64,000 nt of DNA from positions 31,926,470 through 31,990,469 of the forward strand of contig NC_088295.1 in the NCBI RefSeq assembly GCF_032854445.1. Reading direction: 5' to 3'. Of the stretch, positions 42,591-54,184 are shown one piece after another. Under the pieces are notes generated by a model. The model made no database searches. It saw only the letters and a program-made list of their open reading frames with translations, and was not told where the DNA came from. A program made the translations under genes and the position numbers. This stretch comes from Liolophura sinensis. Taxonomy: Eukaryota > Mollusca > Polyplacophora > Chitonida > Chitonidae. Position 1 is the first letter of the stretch; every line of letters starts with the position of its first letter.

Positions 42591-43575
42591 CGCCGTTAAT
42601 TTTTTCAAAAACAAAAGCCACGTTTTAAGATCATCTTTCGCTCCTTTACCTAAAGGGATAAAATGTCGGGAATTAGAAATATAATGTCGCCTCATAAAAG
42701 AGCGACAAAAACGTACAGTTCTGGAAACGAAATTTAACGAATCTAACAGTGACTGGACTTGGTGAAGCCATACCTTGAGAGAATTAATCATTTCCAAAAC
42801 TAATGACCTGAGAGTTGTTAATTTTACTTCAGGTATCCTCCCTACAATATCTTGTGTATCAAGTTCAAGTCCTAAAAATGTAAGCCTGGTAACCGGCTCT
42901 TCAGTTTTTTCCTCAGCCAAAGGGACACTCAAATAACTGCAAAATTCTACAAATATGTTTAAACCTATGGTACATCTAGAAGAATTTTGCGGCCCACCCA
43001 CAAGAAAATTATCTAGATAATGCAAAATATCTTCATGACTATAATCTTTAACTGCCCATTCTAAAAAGAAAGAAAAATTTTCAAATGTAGCACATGAAAT
43101 AGAACAACCCATAGAAGGCAAGCATTTGTCAAAATAAAATTTGTTTTCGAACGTGAAACCTAATTGTTCAAAATCCCCAGGCCGTACAGGGAGTAGCCTG
43201 AAGGCTGATTTTATGTCAGCTTTCGCAAATAAGGCCCCTTCACCTAGTTTTTGAACCATTTCTACCGCCCTGTTAAATCTAGTGTATGTTACAGACAGTT
43301 TACTGGGTCACTAGCGTCGTTTACTGAGAGTCCGACAGGCTATAACAAGTGATGAATTGAGCGAAATTCACCGGGATTTTTCTTCGGAACTAACCCCAGG
43401 GGGGAAACTCATAAAGTGGATAAGGGTCGAAATAAAATGGACTACTACTTTACGATTTATTTCTAGATTTATTTCACAGGATGGATTTTTAGCAACAATA
43501 GGACAACAACTCCCTGTATACCTTAAGGGGAAGCCCTTTTTAAAGTCTGATATATGCTCCTGGGCTACCATTTGA
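42576..43575 (-). pseudogene. DIRS reverse transcriptase
   Basis: The N-terminal block (43571-43368) reads FPLRYTGSCCPIVAKNPSC. After a lost stretch, the frame from 43259 gives LFAKADIKSAFRLLPVRPGD, GFTFENKFYFDKCLP, ILHYLDNFLVGG and TRLTFLGLELDTQDIVGRIP, and ends at 42576. The catalytic motif is YLDN where DIRS elements have YLDD: the second aspartate codon is AAT instead of GAT (plus strand 43007-43009), a single transition. It therefore could not polymerise DNA even if the frame were intact. Confidence 0.9.
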
Positions 43576-43599
43576 TTTCAGTATTTCCCATGCAAATTA

Positions 43600-44595
43600 T
43601 AAAGATACTAATGATTGGGGACTTTCCCAACCTGAAAATTTCCTCTGCTTTTATTCCCACTGAATGGTCTGACATTTCTTCCTGAGGGGCGAAAATGTCT
43701 ACAGTTAAGAGTGGCATGGTCCCAAAACACTTTGAACATGAGTGACAATAACAACAGTTTTACCATGTGCACCTCTCACTGTTTAATGCATCACATGGTT
43801 TATTAAATCCAACTCCAGGCTGGGAGTTTTGTAGATTCTTAGCAGCAGGTGTAGAATGCATGGAGTTTACAGACGTGTTGACCATCATAAATGCGGCAGA
43901 GAAAACCGCCAAATTTGGCCCCTGCAAATCTGATTGTTTTCATGTATCTGAGCAGTTCAATACAACGTGTATTGTATTGAATTGTATTGTAATCCCAGAT
44001 ACTTGGAAAGATAAATCCCAGCAAAGACGAGAAAGGCGTTAGTCCATGATTCAATGTTATGGACCTTATCTCTGACTAAGTGAGGTCTTTCTTCTATCTG
44101 ACCACTCTCAGACACAAATGTAGGCGAAAATGAGCACAAGTCCATCAATTCAGCATGCATTTTAAGCAGCAACGCAAGATTTATGTACTCATTTTCCCAT
44201 ATTTTCTCTTTCAACGATACAGGAACATGGGCGTCCAAGCCATCTGAACCAACATTTAGCAGGTTAGGCGTATCATAGGGTGCTGTATTTATCATACTAT
44301 TTAACAACGTCGAGGGAGACTGGGAGGAAACCAAGTGTGTATTATCATTTATAGACCTACCAACAAAACACGACTCACCAAATAAACCACCGCTGTTAGG
44401 TGCAAGAATCTCGGCAGGTGTGGAAAGACACACAGGCGTCTGTTGTTCCACGGGGTCCGTAACCTCTGGTACGGCTGCTTTCCGCTTAACACCAGTTCTC
44501 ATCCCCTTTGCCAAAGCCTTTCCTTTTCTTGCTTTGCTTGCCCTCAACATAACCGACATTTCTCGATGGCAATTCGACCGATAAACTATAAACAC
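43600..44595 (-). pseudogene. DIRS Gag-like ORF1
   Basis: The minus-strand frame 44595-43957 has a basic N-terminus (SKARKGKALAKGMRTGVKRK) and a conserved helical segment LKEKIWENEYINLALLLKMH, followed by HNIESWTNAFLVFAGIYLSK. This pair of blocks is typical of DIRS ORF1 proteins. The start codon is uncertain. The frame breaks near 43970, where a duplicated AATTGTATTG motif lies. A diverged Cys/His stretch (DHATLNCRHFRPSGRN) near 43690 leads to the RT. Confidence 0.7.
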
Positions 44596-44600
44596 AAGAC

Positions 44601-46161
44601 AAATTCACTGGAGGGGAGATGCAAAACTGATTGCGAAAAAATAAGTACTTTGAACTCAACAGGAGACAACAGGGAGAAATACGGATGGATTGAATATCGA
44701 TTAAAACTTCGCTAGATAGAATGAAGAAAAAATAAAGATATTTAGAAAAGTATATATTTAGAATTTCCTGCGCGCTCTCAGCAATATGAAAGAGAGAAGA
44801 GGTAGAGTGAATTGATAGGCTTCTAGGCTTAAATGAATTAAGTGCCTAATCACAGTCAACCTTTAATCATTTGTACTCAAGAGGAGATAAGCGACAAAGG
44901 AAACAACTATTTTAAACAAACGGCAATGATCAAAAACAAAGGGCAGAAAATTAGAACAAAGGGCAGATAATTAAATAAAAGGGAGAATAAACTAATCTAT
45001 AACCTGGCAATACAAAATAAATGGGTTTATCATAAAATGTGATAAACCATATTTTACTGTGACGGTATTGATCAGGTTTCTTGCCTGGGTTTTTTCTCAT
45101 GATGTTCCAATGAGGTAGTGTTATGAATATAGGGCCATCGAGATACAAAGATAGAGATAAGGAGGAAATCATGCTGAATAACATTTCAAACAAGCAAACA
45201 AATATTCTATACGTCTGTATTGTTTTCTTTTGTTGAATAATAAGATCCCTTTTTAAGTAGAAAGAAAAACGTAAAGTCAATTAGGCACAAATCCTGACGA
45301 CCGGGACAGGTCCCTTAGCCATTTTACCACAGCTATCATGAGTTGCACAAATGCCAGAAATACTATCAATCTGCTTAAAATAATTTCAATAAACATCCCC
45401 GAGAAATCGCTTCATGGGAATGGCGTAGATCATTTTTGATTCTGATATTAAGAGTTAGCCGCATTTCATGACCGGAATTGCGCTAAGGCTCCGTAGGGCA
45501 TGTTAAACGAAGTGCATTTATCGTTATGTATCATGGTGCCATTATACCTATTAATAGAAGGATTGCTAGCTTCTATGACAGTTGACCCACTCTGAATCTG
45601 GCTCTCTGGTGATTCTGGGTGTCCTTATTAAGTAGATTAAGCAAAGTACTTTATTTTTATGCCCGCAAAAAAGCTTATTTTAGCCTTCGTGTCACACTAT
45701 AGAGCGAAGGTAATCCCAGGCATCCAATTTCTTGCTGGCGGATCGGCGCGTTATGGTGTAATCGGATGTGAAAGACAGTCAGCGTTAATGGCGATGTCAG
45801 GTAAGATAAGGATGTCAGCCAACAGCAAATGTCAACATGATCCTCTGGTGAACTGTTACGCAGACAGCCAGATAACAGATTTCTGTTACTCATCTTTCTA
45901 AGCTGTCTCTCTGTCGCAGTTTTGATGCGTGACATAGCTCATTGACTCACGTGGTCACAATGGTAATGTGAAATTGTGTATCGAGAGCTGGTATTTATCG
46001 AGACAGTGTACATTACAATCCAACAGCAATTTTGGCAAACACAATGACGGGGATGTACTGTGGTTAACACGTTAAGACATCTAGGGTCCACTCCACAAAA
46101 TGTCTAACGGCTACGCTAAGACGGCTAACTCAGTTAACCTACTCACTATTTTGTCTAGCCC
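44601..46161. other. unique non-coding sequence
   Basis: May include the unrecognised right terminus of the DIRS element. No gene recognised. Confidence 0.35.
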
Positions 46162-46263
46162 CGTTTCACAAAGAAAATACTTGTTCTTTAAATGTTGACA
46201 GTTAGCCCAAATTCCTTACAGTGACCTCCGAAGAAGGCTACCAAGAAATAGATTCACTGTTAG

Positions 46264-46396
46264 ATTTATTTATTTATTTATTTGATTGGTGTTTTACGCC
46301 GCACTCAAGAATATTTCACTTATACGACGGCGGCCAGCATTATGGTGGGAGGAAACCCACGACCATGCGCAGGTTGATGGCTGACCTTCCCACGGA
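46264..46396 (-). mobile_element. SINE family A, interrupted by an inverted-repeat element
   Basis: Plus strand: (TTTA)n, TTGATTGGTGTTTTACGCCG, ACTTATACGACGGCGGCCAG, GAGGAAACCCACGACCATGC, ACCTTCCCACGGA. The SINE continues for a few bases (TACGGC) at 46893 on the far side of the inserted element. Confidence 0.85.
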
Positions 46397-46398
46397 TA

Positions 46399-46892
46399 CA
46401 CTGTTGGAAGGATCTGGTCAATTCGACCAAGTAAATTTTGGTACAGAAACGTCCCACCAAATTATAGGGCGACAAAACATTAAAGGGTCGAAATGACCAG
46501 ATATGTTAGGGTCAGATTTCCTTTGGTCGCCAGATCAATGTCAAAGTAACCATTAATAGATTGGTCCAAACAATCAATACAATTTTGATAATAATGTTTA
46601 CCATGACCTAATTTTGGTGACCAAATGAAATGTGACCACAGAAAATGTTTCGACCAAAAGTAATGGTTACTTTGACCCTATTCTGTCGACCATTAAAATG
46701 CGACCATAATGGTTCTGGACGGTTGACCAATCTTATAATGGTTACTTTGATCCTGTTTTGACGAGCAAAGTAACTCTGACCCGATGATATCTGGTCATTT
46801 CAGCCCTTTAATGTTTGATCGCCCTGTTATTTCGTCGGATGCGTCTGTACTAAATATTGTTTGGTCGAAATGACCAGGTCCTTCTAACAGTG
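46399..46892. mobile_element. non-autonomous element with 158-bp terminal inverted repeats
   Basis: Left arm 46399-46556 and right arm 46736-46892 are inverted copies: left CACTGTTGGAAGGATCTGGT versus right complement CACTGTTAGAAGGACCTGGT, and so on through to TCAAAGTAACCATTA. TA lies at each outer edge (46397-46398, 46893-46894), as expected for a TA target duplication of the Tc1/mariner type. The ~180-bp centre is filled with related GACCA/TGGTC motifs. No coding capacity. Confidence 0.9.
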
Positions 46893-47167
46893 TACGGCTT
46901 AAAAAGATATATCAGTCCCAGTTTTAAAAGTTTATTTTTTGATTGAAAGCTCGCAAACCACGAAAATGCACGCTATCATGTTTGTTTCACTTCGATGGTC
47001 TAGATTTTCTTTGCAAACTTTGTGAGAAAAGAAAATGAAGAAGAATTTGACGTATTTCAATTTTGAAGCCCATTTAACAATTACCATCATAGACTCAACA
47101 GAGCGACCGCATAACCGGTCATGGTAAACCCGCTAAGCTTTAAACAGTTTTACTTTTGTGAAACGAC

Positions 47168-47589
47168 AGAGTTAATTTTGTCATAGCTTGCTTGTGGTAG
47201 TCGGCTACAAAACCCTTAGGCGTCTAACACACATTAGACGGCTACGAAAACGTTATGAAACGAGTCTGTGATTAGCTAATTTACAGGTCTTTAACAGGAA
47301 CAGATCTGTTTCAAAAATAAACATCAAAAAGTTATGACATAATGATGAGATCTGACATTCACATGTTAATCATTAAAAAATCCAATTAAAATAAAATGCT
47401 TTATTTAAAGATGAAGATCGGAATATCAGGCATGTTCTTATACGGAGGTGGGTCACCTGCAAAAGAGAGTAAACTTACGTCAGTTTTCAATGACGTTTTC
47501 AGAGCAGACTTGCCAGGTTCGATAATGAAAAGAAATTTTAAATCTCCTTTCCCCTGAAAGAAGTTCAGTCCAATGAACTCCCAAATTAA
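47168..47589. other. unique non-coding sequence
   Basis: Apart from the possible foldback arm up to about 47280, nothing recognised. Confidence 0.35.
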
Positions 47590-47726
47590 ATTTATTTATT
47601 TATTTATATGACTGGTGTTTTACGCCGTACTCAAGAATATTTATACGACGGCGAACAGCATTACAGTGGGAGGAAACCTGGCAGAGAACTGCGGAAACCC
47701 AGGTTGCTGGAAGACCTTCCCACGCC
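47590..47726 (-). mobile_element. SINE family A, 3' part
   Basis: Plus strand: (TTTA)n, GACTGGTGTTTTACGCCGTA, ACAGTGGGAGGAAACCTGGC, GGTTGCTGGAAGACCTTCCC. Confidence 0.85.
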
Positions 47727-48059
47727 AAATGAAATAATCGTGGTAGTATGCAAATAGTGTTAAGCGGATCCAGTCTGATTAGTGTTTGATTCATTATTCA
47801 AAATGTCTTTCCATGTCTGATATTTGTCATCCCAGACGATGTCACATGTCCTAAGGCATCGTGTTTCTCAATTCTGCTATATCAGTATACATTCTGTACA
47901 GCTTTTTCCTCAGACACACGGAGATACCTGTGAGATTCTAAGCAGTGACAACCCATATTTAGAATTTTGCCACCACTTACGGCCTTCTGGTGTTCCAAAA
48001 GCTGGTGCAATCATCAATAACCAAAGATCAGGAATGACGAAGGTACAGATAACATATAA
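47727..48059. other. unique sequence
   Basis: May include a diverged SINE C body upstream of the tail at 48060. No gene recognised. Confidence 0.35.
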
Positions 48060-48127
48060 CAGCTGTACACTGTTCGTCGTCATATGACTGTCGTTAAGTA
48101 GGAAGTAAAGCTCCAAGCATACATGAA
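48060..48127 (+). mobile_element. SINE family C, 3' tail
   Basis: TTCGTCGTCATATGACTGTC, GTTAAGTAGGAAGTAAAGCT and CCAAGCATACATGAA match the family C 3' end. Confidence 0.65.
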
Positions 48128-48316
48128 TATCTATTTTTGGCCAAATTTAGGTTGATTCAGCCTTGGGGAAATGGAGAAATGTAGACATACCTCCAATATA
48201 TTCTAGTTTTTAAGGCGTGAATTTGTATAAAGGTTTAAAGTCCCCGATAACATATAATATAATTAGAGAGCAAAACCAGATAGCTCGCAAATGGTCACAC
48301 ATAATCGTTGAAATAC

Positions 48317-49340
48317 TGTTATGTATGACTATTTAATGTTTTCATGTACTGTTAGTCTGCGGACCTTGGTGTTATATGTTATAAGCATAACAGGCCCTGT
48401 TATATATGTACAGCGCGAACCTGGCCGAAAGCACCGTGTTCAATGCTCTGTTTATTTAACTGGCTGTTCATTGGCTGTTAATTCTGTGTGTCTAAGAATA
48501 GTTGAATCCACCTGGACCGTATATAAGCCGTGTTTTCTGTGCAGAGTGGAGGTATTTTTGCTGCATCCACTGGGAGCCAGGAGAGTGTGAGACGCTCTCG
48601 TATCGAGTCCATTATTTTGATATGAGCTGGTGATGCCAGTTTCATTTGGGAGGACAGTTTTTTATGCCGGCACCGTTTGTGTACCACAGTAGTACTGATG
48701 TCTGATTTATGTGAATTTCTGCGGAAGTCACGTTTATTGGTGTTCGGATCTTTATTATGATTATACAGTGTGGACTGTGTAATTTGTTTAACACGCTGAC
48801 CTCACCTGACCGACAAGGTCGTCAAGGACTCTAAACTGAAGTTTTCAGTTTTGCAAAGGACGTTCGTTCTGCCACAAGGTGACATTACTCTACGTCTCTG
48901 AACGGCTCGTTTGTGAGCTTCTGCGGGAGCTGTGACTGATCTGAAGTGGACTATACCTCCATGCCTGTATTTACCCTGTGTTGTGCTCTGCGGGTGTGAC
49001 GTCATTCAAAGGCTTGACTGTTCCAGTTCTGTGTAACCTGTGTACTGTGTTCGTGTTCGCTAACCTGGCGAAGTACCTGTCTAGGACAATTTGTGACTTG
49101 TGTGAATTGTGTGTTTATCCCATGGTCTTTACGTTGGATTTCCTGGAATACATTCCTTGGGATGCAAAGGTGAACTGGAAACTTTTAAAGACCGGTAATA
49201 CTGATGTGTATGTTTTTTTATGTTGTTGTTGTTGAACTGTCTGTAAAACTGTACTCCTCATTTTATATATAAAGCATTGTTTACATTGTAATATTGAGTC
49301 ACTGAGTCTGTTTTCTGTTGCTGTTTTCAATACCGTAACA
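48317..49340 (+). repeat. solo LTR of the Gmr1-like family
   Basis: 1,024 bp, matching the LTRs at 17781 and 22554 from TGTTATGTATGAC to CAATACCGTAACA. It carries several private small insertions (near 48370, 48490, 48748, 49095 and 49215). ATAC flanks it on both sides (48313-48316, 49341-49344). A solo LTR with a target duplication arises by recombination between the two LTRs of a former full insertion. Confidence 0.95.
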
Positions 49341-49557
49341 ATACGAATTCCTGTTAGTTTGCCTGAGTTAGAGTTTTATTCTAACTTTTCATATAAATGC
49401 TTAAAAAGTAACAAATTACACTCCCCTTAGCACCAAGGATTAATCAGAATTAAGTAAGCACAAATGTAGTGATGTTAATTGCTAGACGTCACTGGTTTAG
49501 AATTATACAAAGTTCTGTGTTGTCATCACATTTAACTTACAATCACATTATACAGTC

Positions 49558-49803
49558 GAGAGCCTCCGTGGCTCGGTTGGTTAGCGCGCTAGAGCAACGT
49601 TATGACCAAGGGGCCTCTCACCAATGCGGTCACCGTGAGTCCAAGTCTAGCTCATGCTGGCATCCTCTCCGGCAGAAGATCTGTCAGCAACCTGTGGATG
49701 GTCGTAAATTTCCTTTTTCCTCCCACCATAATACTGGCCGCCGTCGTATAAGTGAAATATTCTTGAGTGCGGCGTAAAACCCCAATCAAACAAAGAAACA
49801 AAC
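49558..49803 (+). mobile_element. SINE family A, full length
   Basis: The head GAGCCTCCGTGGCTCGGTTG, GTTAGCGCGCTAGAGCA with box-B-like GTGAGTCCAAGTC; the body CATGCTGGCATCCTCTCCGG; the 3' end CCGCCGTCGTATAAGTGAAA and GCGGCGTAAAACCCCAATCA. Best plus-strand copy. Confidence 0.9.
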
Positions 49804-51985
49804 ATTAAACAGTGCAAAGGGACCAGGCCTCACGGAATCTTAGTCCGCCAGCAGAATCCTGGTTTATGCAGGAATACCTTCCAAGAATATGACATGGTAT
49901 AACTTTCTCTAAACTCTACTCAACGACCAGCTAAGGAAATGAAATCTGAAATTCTCGCCTCTTAAATGATATATTTTGTCTATGCCCAAAAAACATTATT
50001 TCATGCGATTGAAATGAAACGTATAGATATCGTAGATAAATCAACCAGTACATTTAATATTTGTTGTTGGTGTTGTTGTTTGCTTTTTTGTTGTCCTCAA
50101 ATAACAGTCGCAATGTTCATTGTATCTATAGTCATTTATGATCTGTGTAATCAACAAGTAGGTTTGATAGATAATGTAGTAACGTTAAAACCTGTGTGAC
50201 CCTGTTAATTGACATTAGGCTCCTCTAAAGATGATGCAGTTGTCCGAAGTATGTGAGATTGTATGCGACATGTGAGATTTTTATTCGGTGTTCATCCTTA
50301 GCTGCAAGATAACCTAGCAGAAAGCAATGCCAGCCAGCAGAGTACCTTTCATACTATGAAATCTTTGCCATAGTGATGCATGGCGTAAGCCTTCACATGT
50401 TTTCATTGCAGACAACAGATACCTTAAAACGTAAAATGGGGGAAATTCACTTAACGCATGTGTCAAGTCTAACTCGGACTTGCACGTGTGTGAAGTTACT
50501 TTCGAGAATCGATGTTCAGTCGAGATTTATAGCCATCACAGAGGCAATGGTGCTTTCCACATGGACAAGATAAAACACCCACATGGGAGGAATGCCCAAC
50601 AATAAAATGATTATGTAGCCACACACCTGCGTACTACATTTATCAAAACGTTAAAATTCCAGAAAGGAAGTACTTTAGTCTTACTGGGGAAAGTTGATTT
50701 TATGTGGAGAATGTCCTATTAACAACTACCTGGAATTATGCTTCCTGGGGGAGGACATTAATGGATGAAATCTTGTCATTATGTTTTATTTCAATGAGGT
50801 AACTTTTTGGCACGCAATTGTGACCCGGATCCACAGACGGATTTGTAACACATGCTCTACAACGTAACTTACCAGTTTACCCTCAAATCGCCATCGTAAA
50901 GGGAGAAATATACAATGTAATGTGCAACTTGACACAGCTTCAGACTGACTCTTTACTGGCCTGCTACCGATCACAAATTAGCCATCATCGTGAAAGACAA
51001 AAATAACACTGATATTGGCGTGTCAAGGACTCATGCTTGGTGAATTGTGTCAAGGAACAAATCAACAACCTATTATCGCTGCTTTGGTTTATCTCCATAT
51101 GCTTTCCATTTCCGATCGACATTTTGCTTAGGAACGCGTTTTGCCCTCAGTTATAAGATAATCGATCATATCGTCTATATTCTTGGGGATATCTGGGATA
51201 CAATTGTCATAAACTAGAACTTATCGTGAGTTCCGTTCTGAATACTCATTTTATCTTACGGTGTGATATGTCTTTTTTGGGGGTTTTTCTTGGTCCTCTT
51301 TAGCTCTGCCACGTTGCGCTAAGATTTGAGTACATCTGCCCAACAAGTGAACGAACACTAGTCATTATTTAAACGAGCTTAACATTCCCGTGAAGAATAG
51401 AACAAATGCATTTCCGATATGACCAAAGGTGACGAACATAAAAAAAACAGGCAAGAGACACATCCATCATTATTTGTTCTAATGACTGTTATATTCAAGA
51501 AGATTGAGGGAAAAAGTTGTTTGCAAAAGAAAAGTTTCGAGTTTGAAATCTTTTGTCGTTGAAGGTAAAAACAGTCCCGATGTATCATGTGACCTGTCAT
51601 CTTCTTCACATTACTCTACCAATCACTTGTCTCACCGTGTTATGGAGGCACTGTTTACCCTCTTTCCTTTCGAAATTTCTCAAGTTCACAAACGTTCAGT
51701 TCCTCAATTTTCTCCATGGTTTGTCTACTCTTAAATGACTTTCTGTGTAAATGTGATCCCGCAATTGATACCTAACATTTGTACATATTTGACACGTCAC
51801 ATGATACAGTAGGACTTTTTTTTATTTTTATCGATAAAAGATTCGGAACTCGAAACTCCCCTATTCTCCTTTAATTAGAAACCTATCCCTCCTATAGTAA
51901 CTGTGATCTAGGTTGTGCAGTTGTTGTTTATTCCTGCCTTTCCCATCTGCTTTGGGAGCAAACTGATAAAGTATTATCAATGCAT
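49804..51985. other. unique non-coding sequence
   Basis: No gene, RNA or repeat recognised in 2.2 kb. Confidence 0.4.
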
Positions 51986-52190
51986 TGTGCGGTATTTTAC
52001 TACTGCTAGCAGCCGGATTAAAAACTTATTAATGAAGTAACACATGCTGTGCTGATTGACCTCACAACATGCCTGCTTTATTACTTGCCACTACAGGATG
52101 TGTATCGGTAACATATCAAACCAGTACTGGGTTACATATAAATCTTGCTCTCATAGTGTGATCTGAAACTATTAATATGCAGATACTACA
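51986..52190 (-). repeat. 3' LTR of the second Gypsy element
   Basis: 205 bp; shares GTAACACATGCTGT, CTGATTGACCTCACAACATG and ATCTGAAACTATT with 54185-54414. Minus-strand ends are TGTAGTATC...GCACA. Confidence 0.88.
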
Positions 52191-52200
52191 TTCCTCTTTT
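52191..52200 (-). other. polypurine tract of the second Gypsy element
   Basis: On the minus strand AAAAGAGGAA immediately precedes the 3' LTR. Confidence 0.65.
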
Positions 52201-52711
52201 ACGGGTTTGAGATTGTTACATGTCAAACGTGCATAAATGTCAAGAAATCATGTAGCGGTGCCAATATTGTCAATGTCCTCTGCAATAAGGAGTTCAAGCT
52301 TCTGGACCAATACACAGAGCTTTAACTTTACTTTAAACTTTAAAGAGCTTAAGTTGGAATATCAGAACAACGTTTCACATGGTTTCAAAGTGCTAAAATA
52401 ATACTGTTGATATTACTGTCAATGCGACAGGGAATATTCCGCACTTTTGTGTCTACACTGAAGCTTAACAGTCCTTCAGGTACAGTTAACAATAAACTAA
52501 ACTAAATACACACGAAGGTAGGAGTAGACTTCTCTAAAACCTCATCTGCAAGACTGGAATTATTCTGCCCATTGTGTCTATACTGATCACTTAACAAAGT
52601 CCTGCAAATATTAGGGGCACAGGACTTTCTGGTTGATCCGCGCAAAACAGGGCTGTCGAAGCTGTTGGGATGTTTGAGTCACGACTACTGTCGCAGTCGC
52701 TCACAGGGATG

Positions 52712-53092
52712 TCACAAATGGGGTCTGTCACAATGCATCTTCTTCAGACGTGATGTGTTGTGCGTGTATTGAGCTTCTGTTGAAGGTGATTGTATGGTTA
52801 CTTGACTACCGAACTTTTCCATCACGTCATAAGCGTTTACCTCGTATTGTGATGTTAGTTTGTTTGCCTTCCGTTGACATAACAACACTCGATCGCCCAA
52901 CTCAACATCCCTGTTTCTCACATGACGCCTGAAGCACGCATAGTCCTTATTACGGTGTTTGTATTCAGTGTTCTTGCCTCGAAGTGAAGCATTAGAGATT
53001 GGTTGGTTCAGTAGCTCCTGTAATTTGGTGATGATCTTCCTTCCATAAAGTAGCTCTGCTGGGCTAACCCCTGTAAACCAACAAGAAGTCAA
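52712..53092 (-). pseudogene. Gypsy integrase C-terminal region
   Basis: TGVSPAELLYGRKIITKLQEL (the SPAELLxGR block after the catalytic core), then RRHVRNRDVELGDRVLLCQ and KLTSQYEVNAYDVMEKFGSQ. This is the GPF/GPY-type barrel region of Ty3/Gypsy integrases. The catalytic core itself is missing. Ends about 520 bp before the 3' LTR. Confidence 0.8.
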
Positions 53093-53153
53093 TCTAAATG
53101 TTGCCAGGGTGCATTCGGCAGCTCTGTGGGGTACACTGGCTCACTGTTTGAGG

Positions 53154-53591
53154 CTACAGTGACCAACTGACATGCTTGACGTACTTTACCCAATAGTTCA
53201 CGAGTCCAAGGAAACTCCTTAATTCAGCCGTGCTCTCATGCTCTCTAGCATCTCTGATAGCTTTAATCTTTTTATCTTTTGTCTCAATACCTCTACATGA
53301 CCTGTAAAGGTCTGTGTGTGTTACAAATGTTGTAATGGAACGGAAGTCCTCTGCTAGCTCTATTTGATGAAATCCCCATTTAAGAGCAGGTTTTGTGAAG
53401 ACTCCAATTTGATTCACTGAGTGTTGCATCTGGTTTACGGGAGGTATTGGATAGCGATCCCGTTTGATTGCCTGATTAGTTTGTCTTATATCCACGTATA
53501 ATCTTATGTCGCCATTTTGCGTTGGTACGACAACAATTGATCTAACCCAAGGGGTTGGTCCCCTGTATTTTTTCAGTGATGTCTTCGTCAA
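53154..53591 (-). pseudogene. Gypsy reverse transcriptase with central deletion
   Basis: Fingers: PWVRSIVVVPTQNGDIRLYVD, QTNQAIKRDRYPIPP and KWGFHQIELAEDFRSITTF. After LYRS (about 53300) the frame passes directly to GIETKDKKIKAIRDAREHES and LRSFLGLVNYWVKYV, the RT thumb. The PFGxxxAP and YxDD palm blocks are gone. Confidence 0.85.
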
Positions 53592-53679
53592 TTATTTCTT
53601 TCGGTTTAGGTTCTGCTTTTCACTTGATGCTGTAAGGTATTCGGCGTTGTCGTTGTGCAATTGGGGAGATCTCTGGATC

Positions 53680-54132
53680 TTAATGAATTTTGGCTTGAAA
53701 TCCCTTTAGCTTTCCAGACCCTTGCTCCTGAAATTCCAAGTTAGCAGCTTGTTGGGTCAATCGGGACACAAGTTGGTCTTCTGTTTCGGTATCTTTTTGT
53801 TTCATTTCACGAAAGATGTGTCGCTCATATGGTGCATTCAATGGTGGTAGGAAAAGAGCATCAAGAGTACACGGTGCTTTTTTCAGTACTTGCACGCCAC
53901 ATCTTCTTCACCGTCCGCCACACCTGGGTCGATCAGTGCTTCAAATACATCCTGGACATCCATACATATGTAAGCGCAATGCTCGCTTCTGACCATCATC
54001 TGCTACCCATCTGCTTGTTAGGTATAGCGCGAATGCACGTTTCCACCGCTTCCATCGTGGACCGATGCTGGTTGCATCCCCAATACAATCAAAGGACGAA
54101 ATACTTGAAATATCACACAAGGCCACCGCCAT
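53680..54132 (-). pseudogene. Gypsy Gag remnant
   Basis: FDCIGDATSIGPRWKRWKRAF and DDGQKRALRLHMYGCPG (54132-53941), then in another frame LPPLNAPYERHIFREMKQKD and EDQLVSRLTQQAANLEF (53895-53680). These are the capsid blocks of a common invertebrate Gypsy Gag. Frameshifted, and the nucleocapsid and protease parts are missing. Confidence 0.8.
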
Positions 54133-54184
54133 CTTGCTGTGAAGATGTTTCCTAACAGTTAATTAGCATTCTCGTCGTCGACTT

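Larger units (their letters stand above)
41165..44600 (-). mobile_element. DIRS-type (tyrosine recombinase) retrotransposon, degenerate
   Basis: Minus strand in order: a Gag-like frame (44595-about 43600), RT (43575-42576), RNase H (about 42590-42260), tyrosine recombinase (about 42250-41600), and an SGNH-hydrolase-like tail (about 41600-41165). This is the DIRS layout, in which a recombinase replaces integrase. No N6-adenine methyltransferase domain was seen. Termini and internal complementary region were not resolved: the left end merges into the 75-bp array and the right end is lost beyond 44600. Frameshifts and internal losses make it inactive. Confidence 0.88.
46162..47167. mobile_element. 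possible larger foldback element hosting the nested insertions
   Basis: CCCCGTTTCACAAAGAAAAT (46160-46180) and the complement of the sequence at 47150-47168, CGTTTCACAAAAGTAAAAC, are inverted. Flanking CGGCTAC/TTAGACGG motifs also recur inverted. Weak but consistent with an old foldback element interrupted by a SINE and a MITE. Confidence 0.3.
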
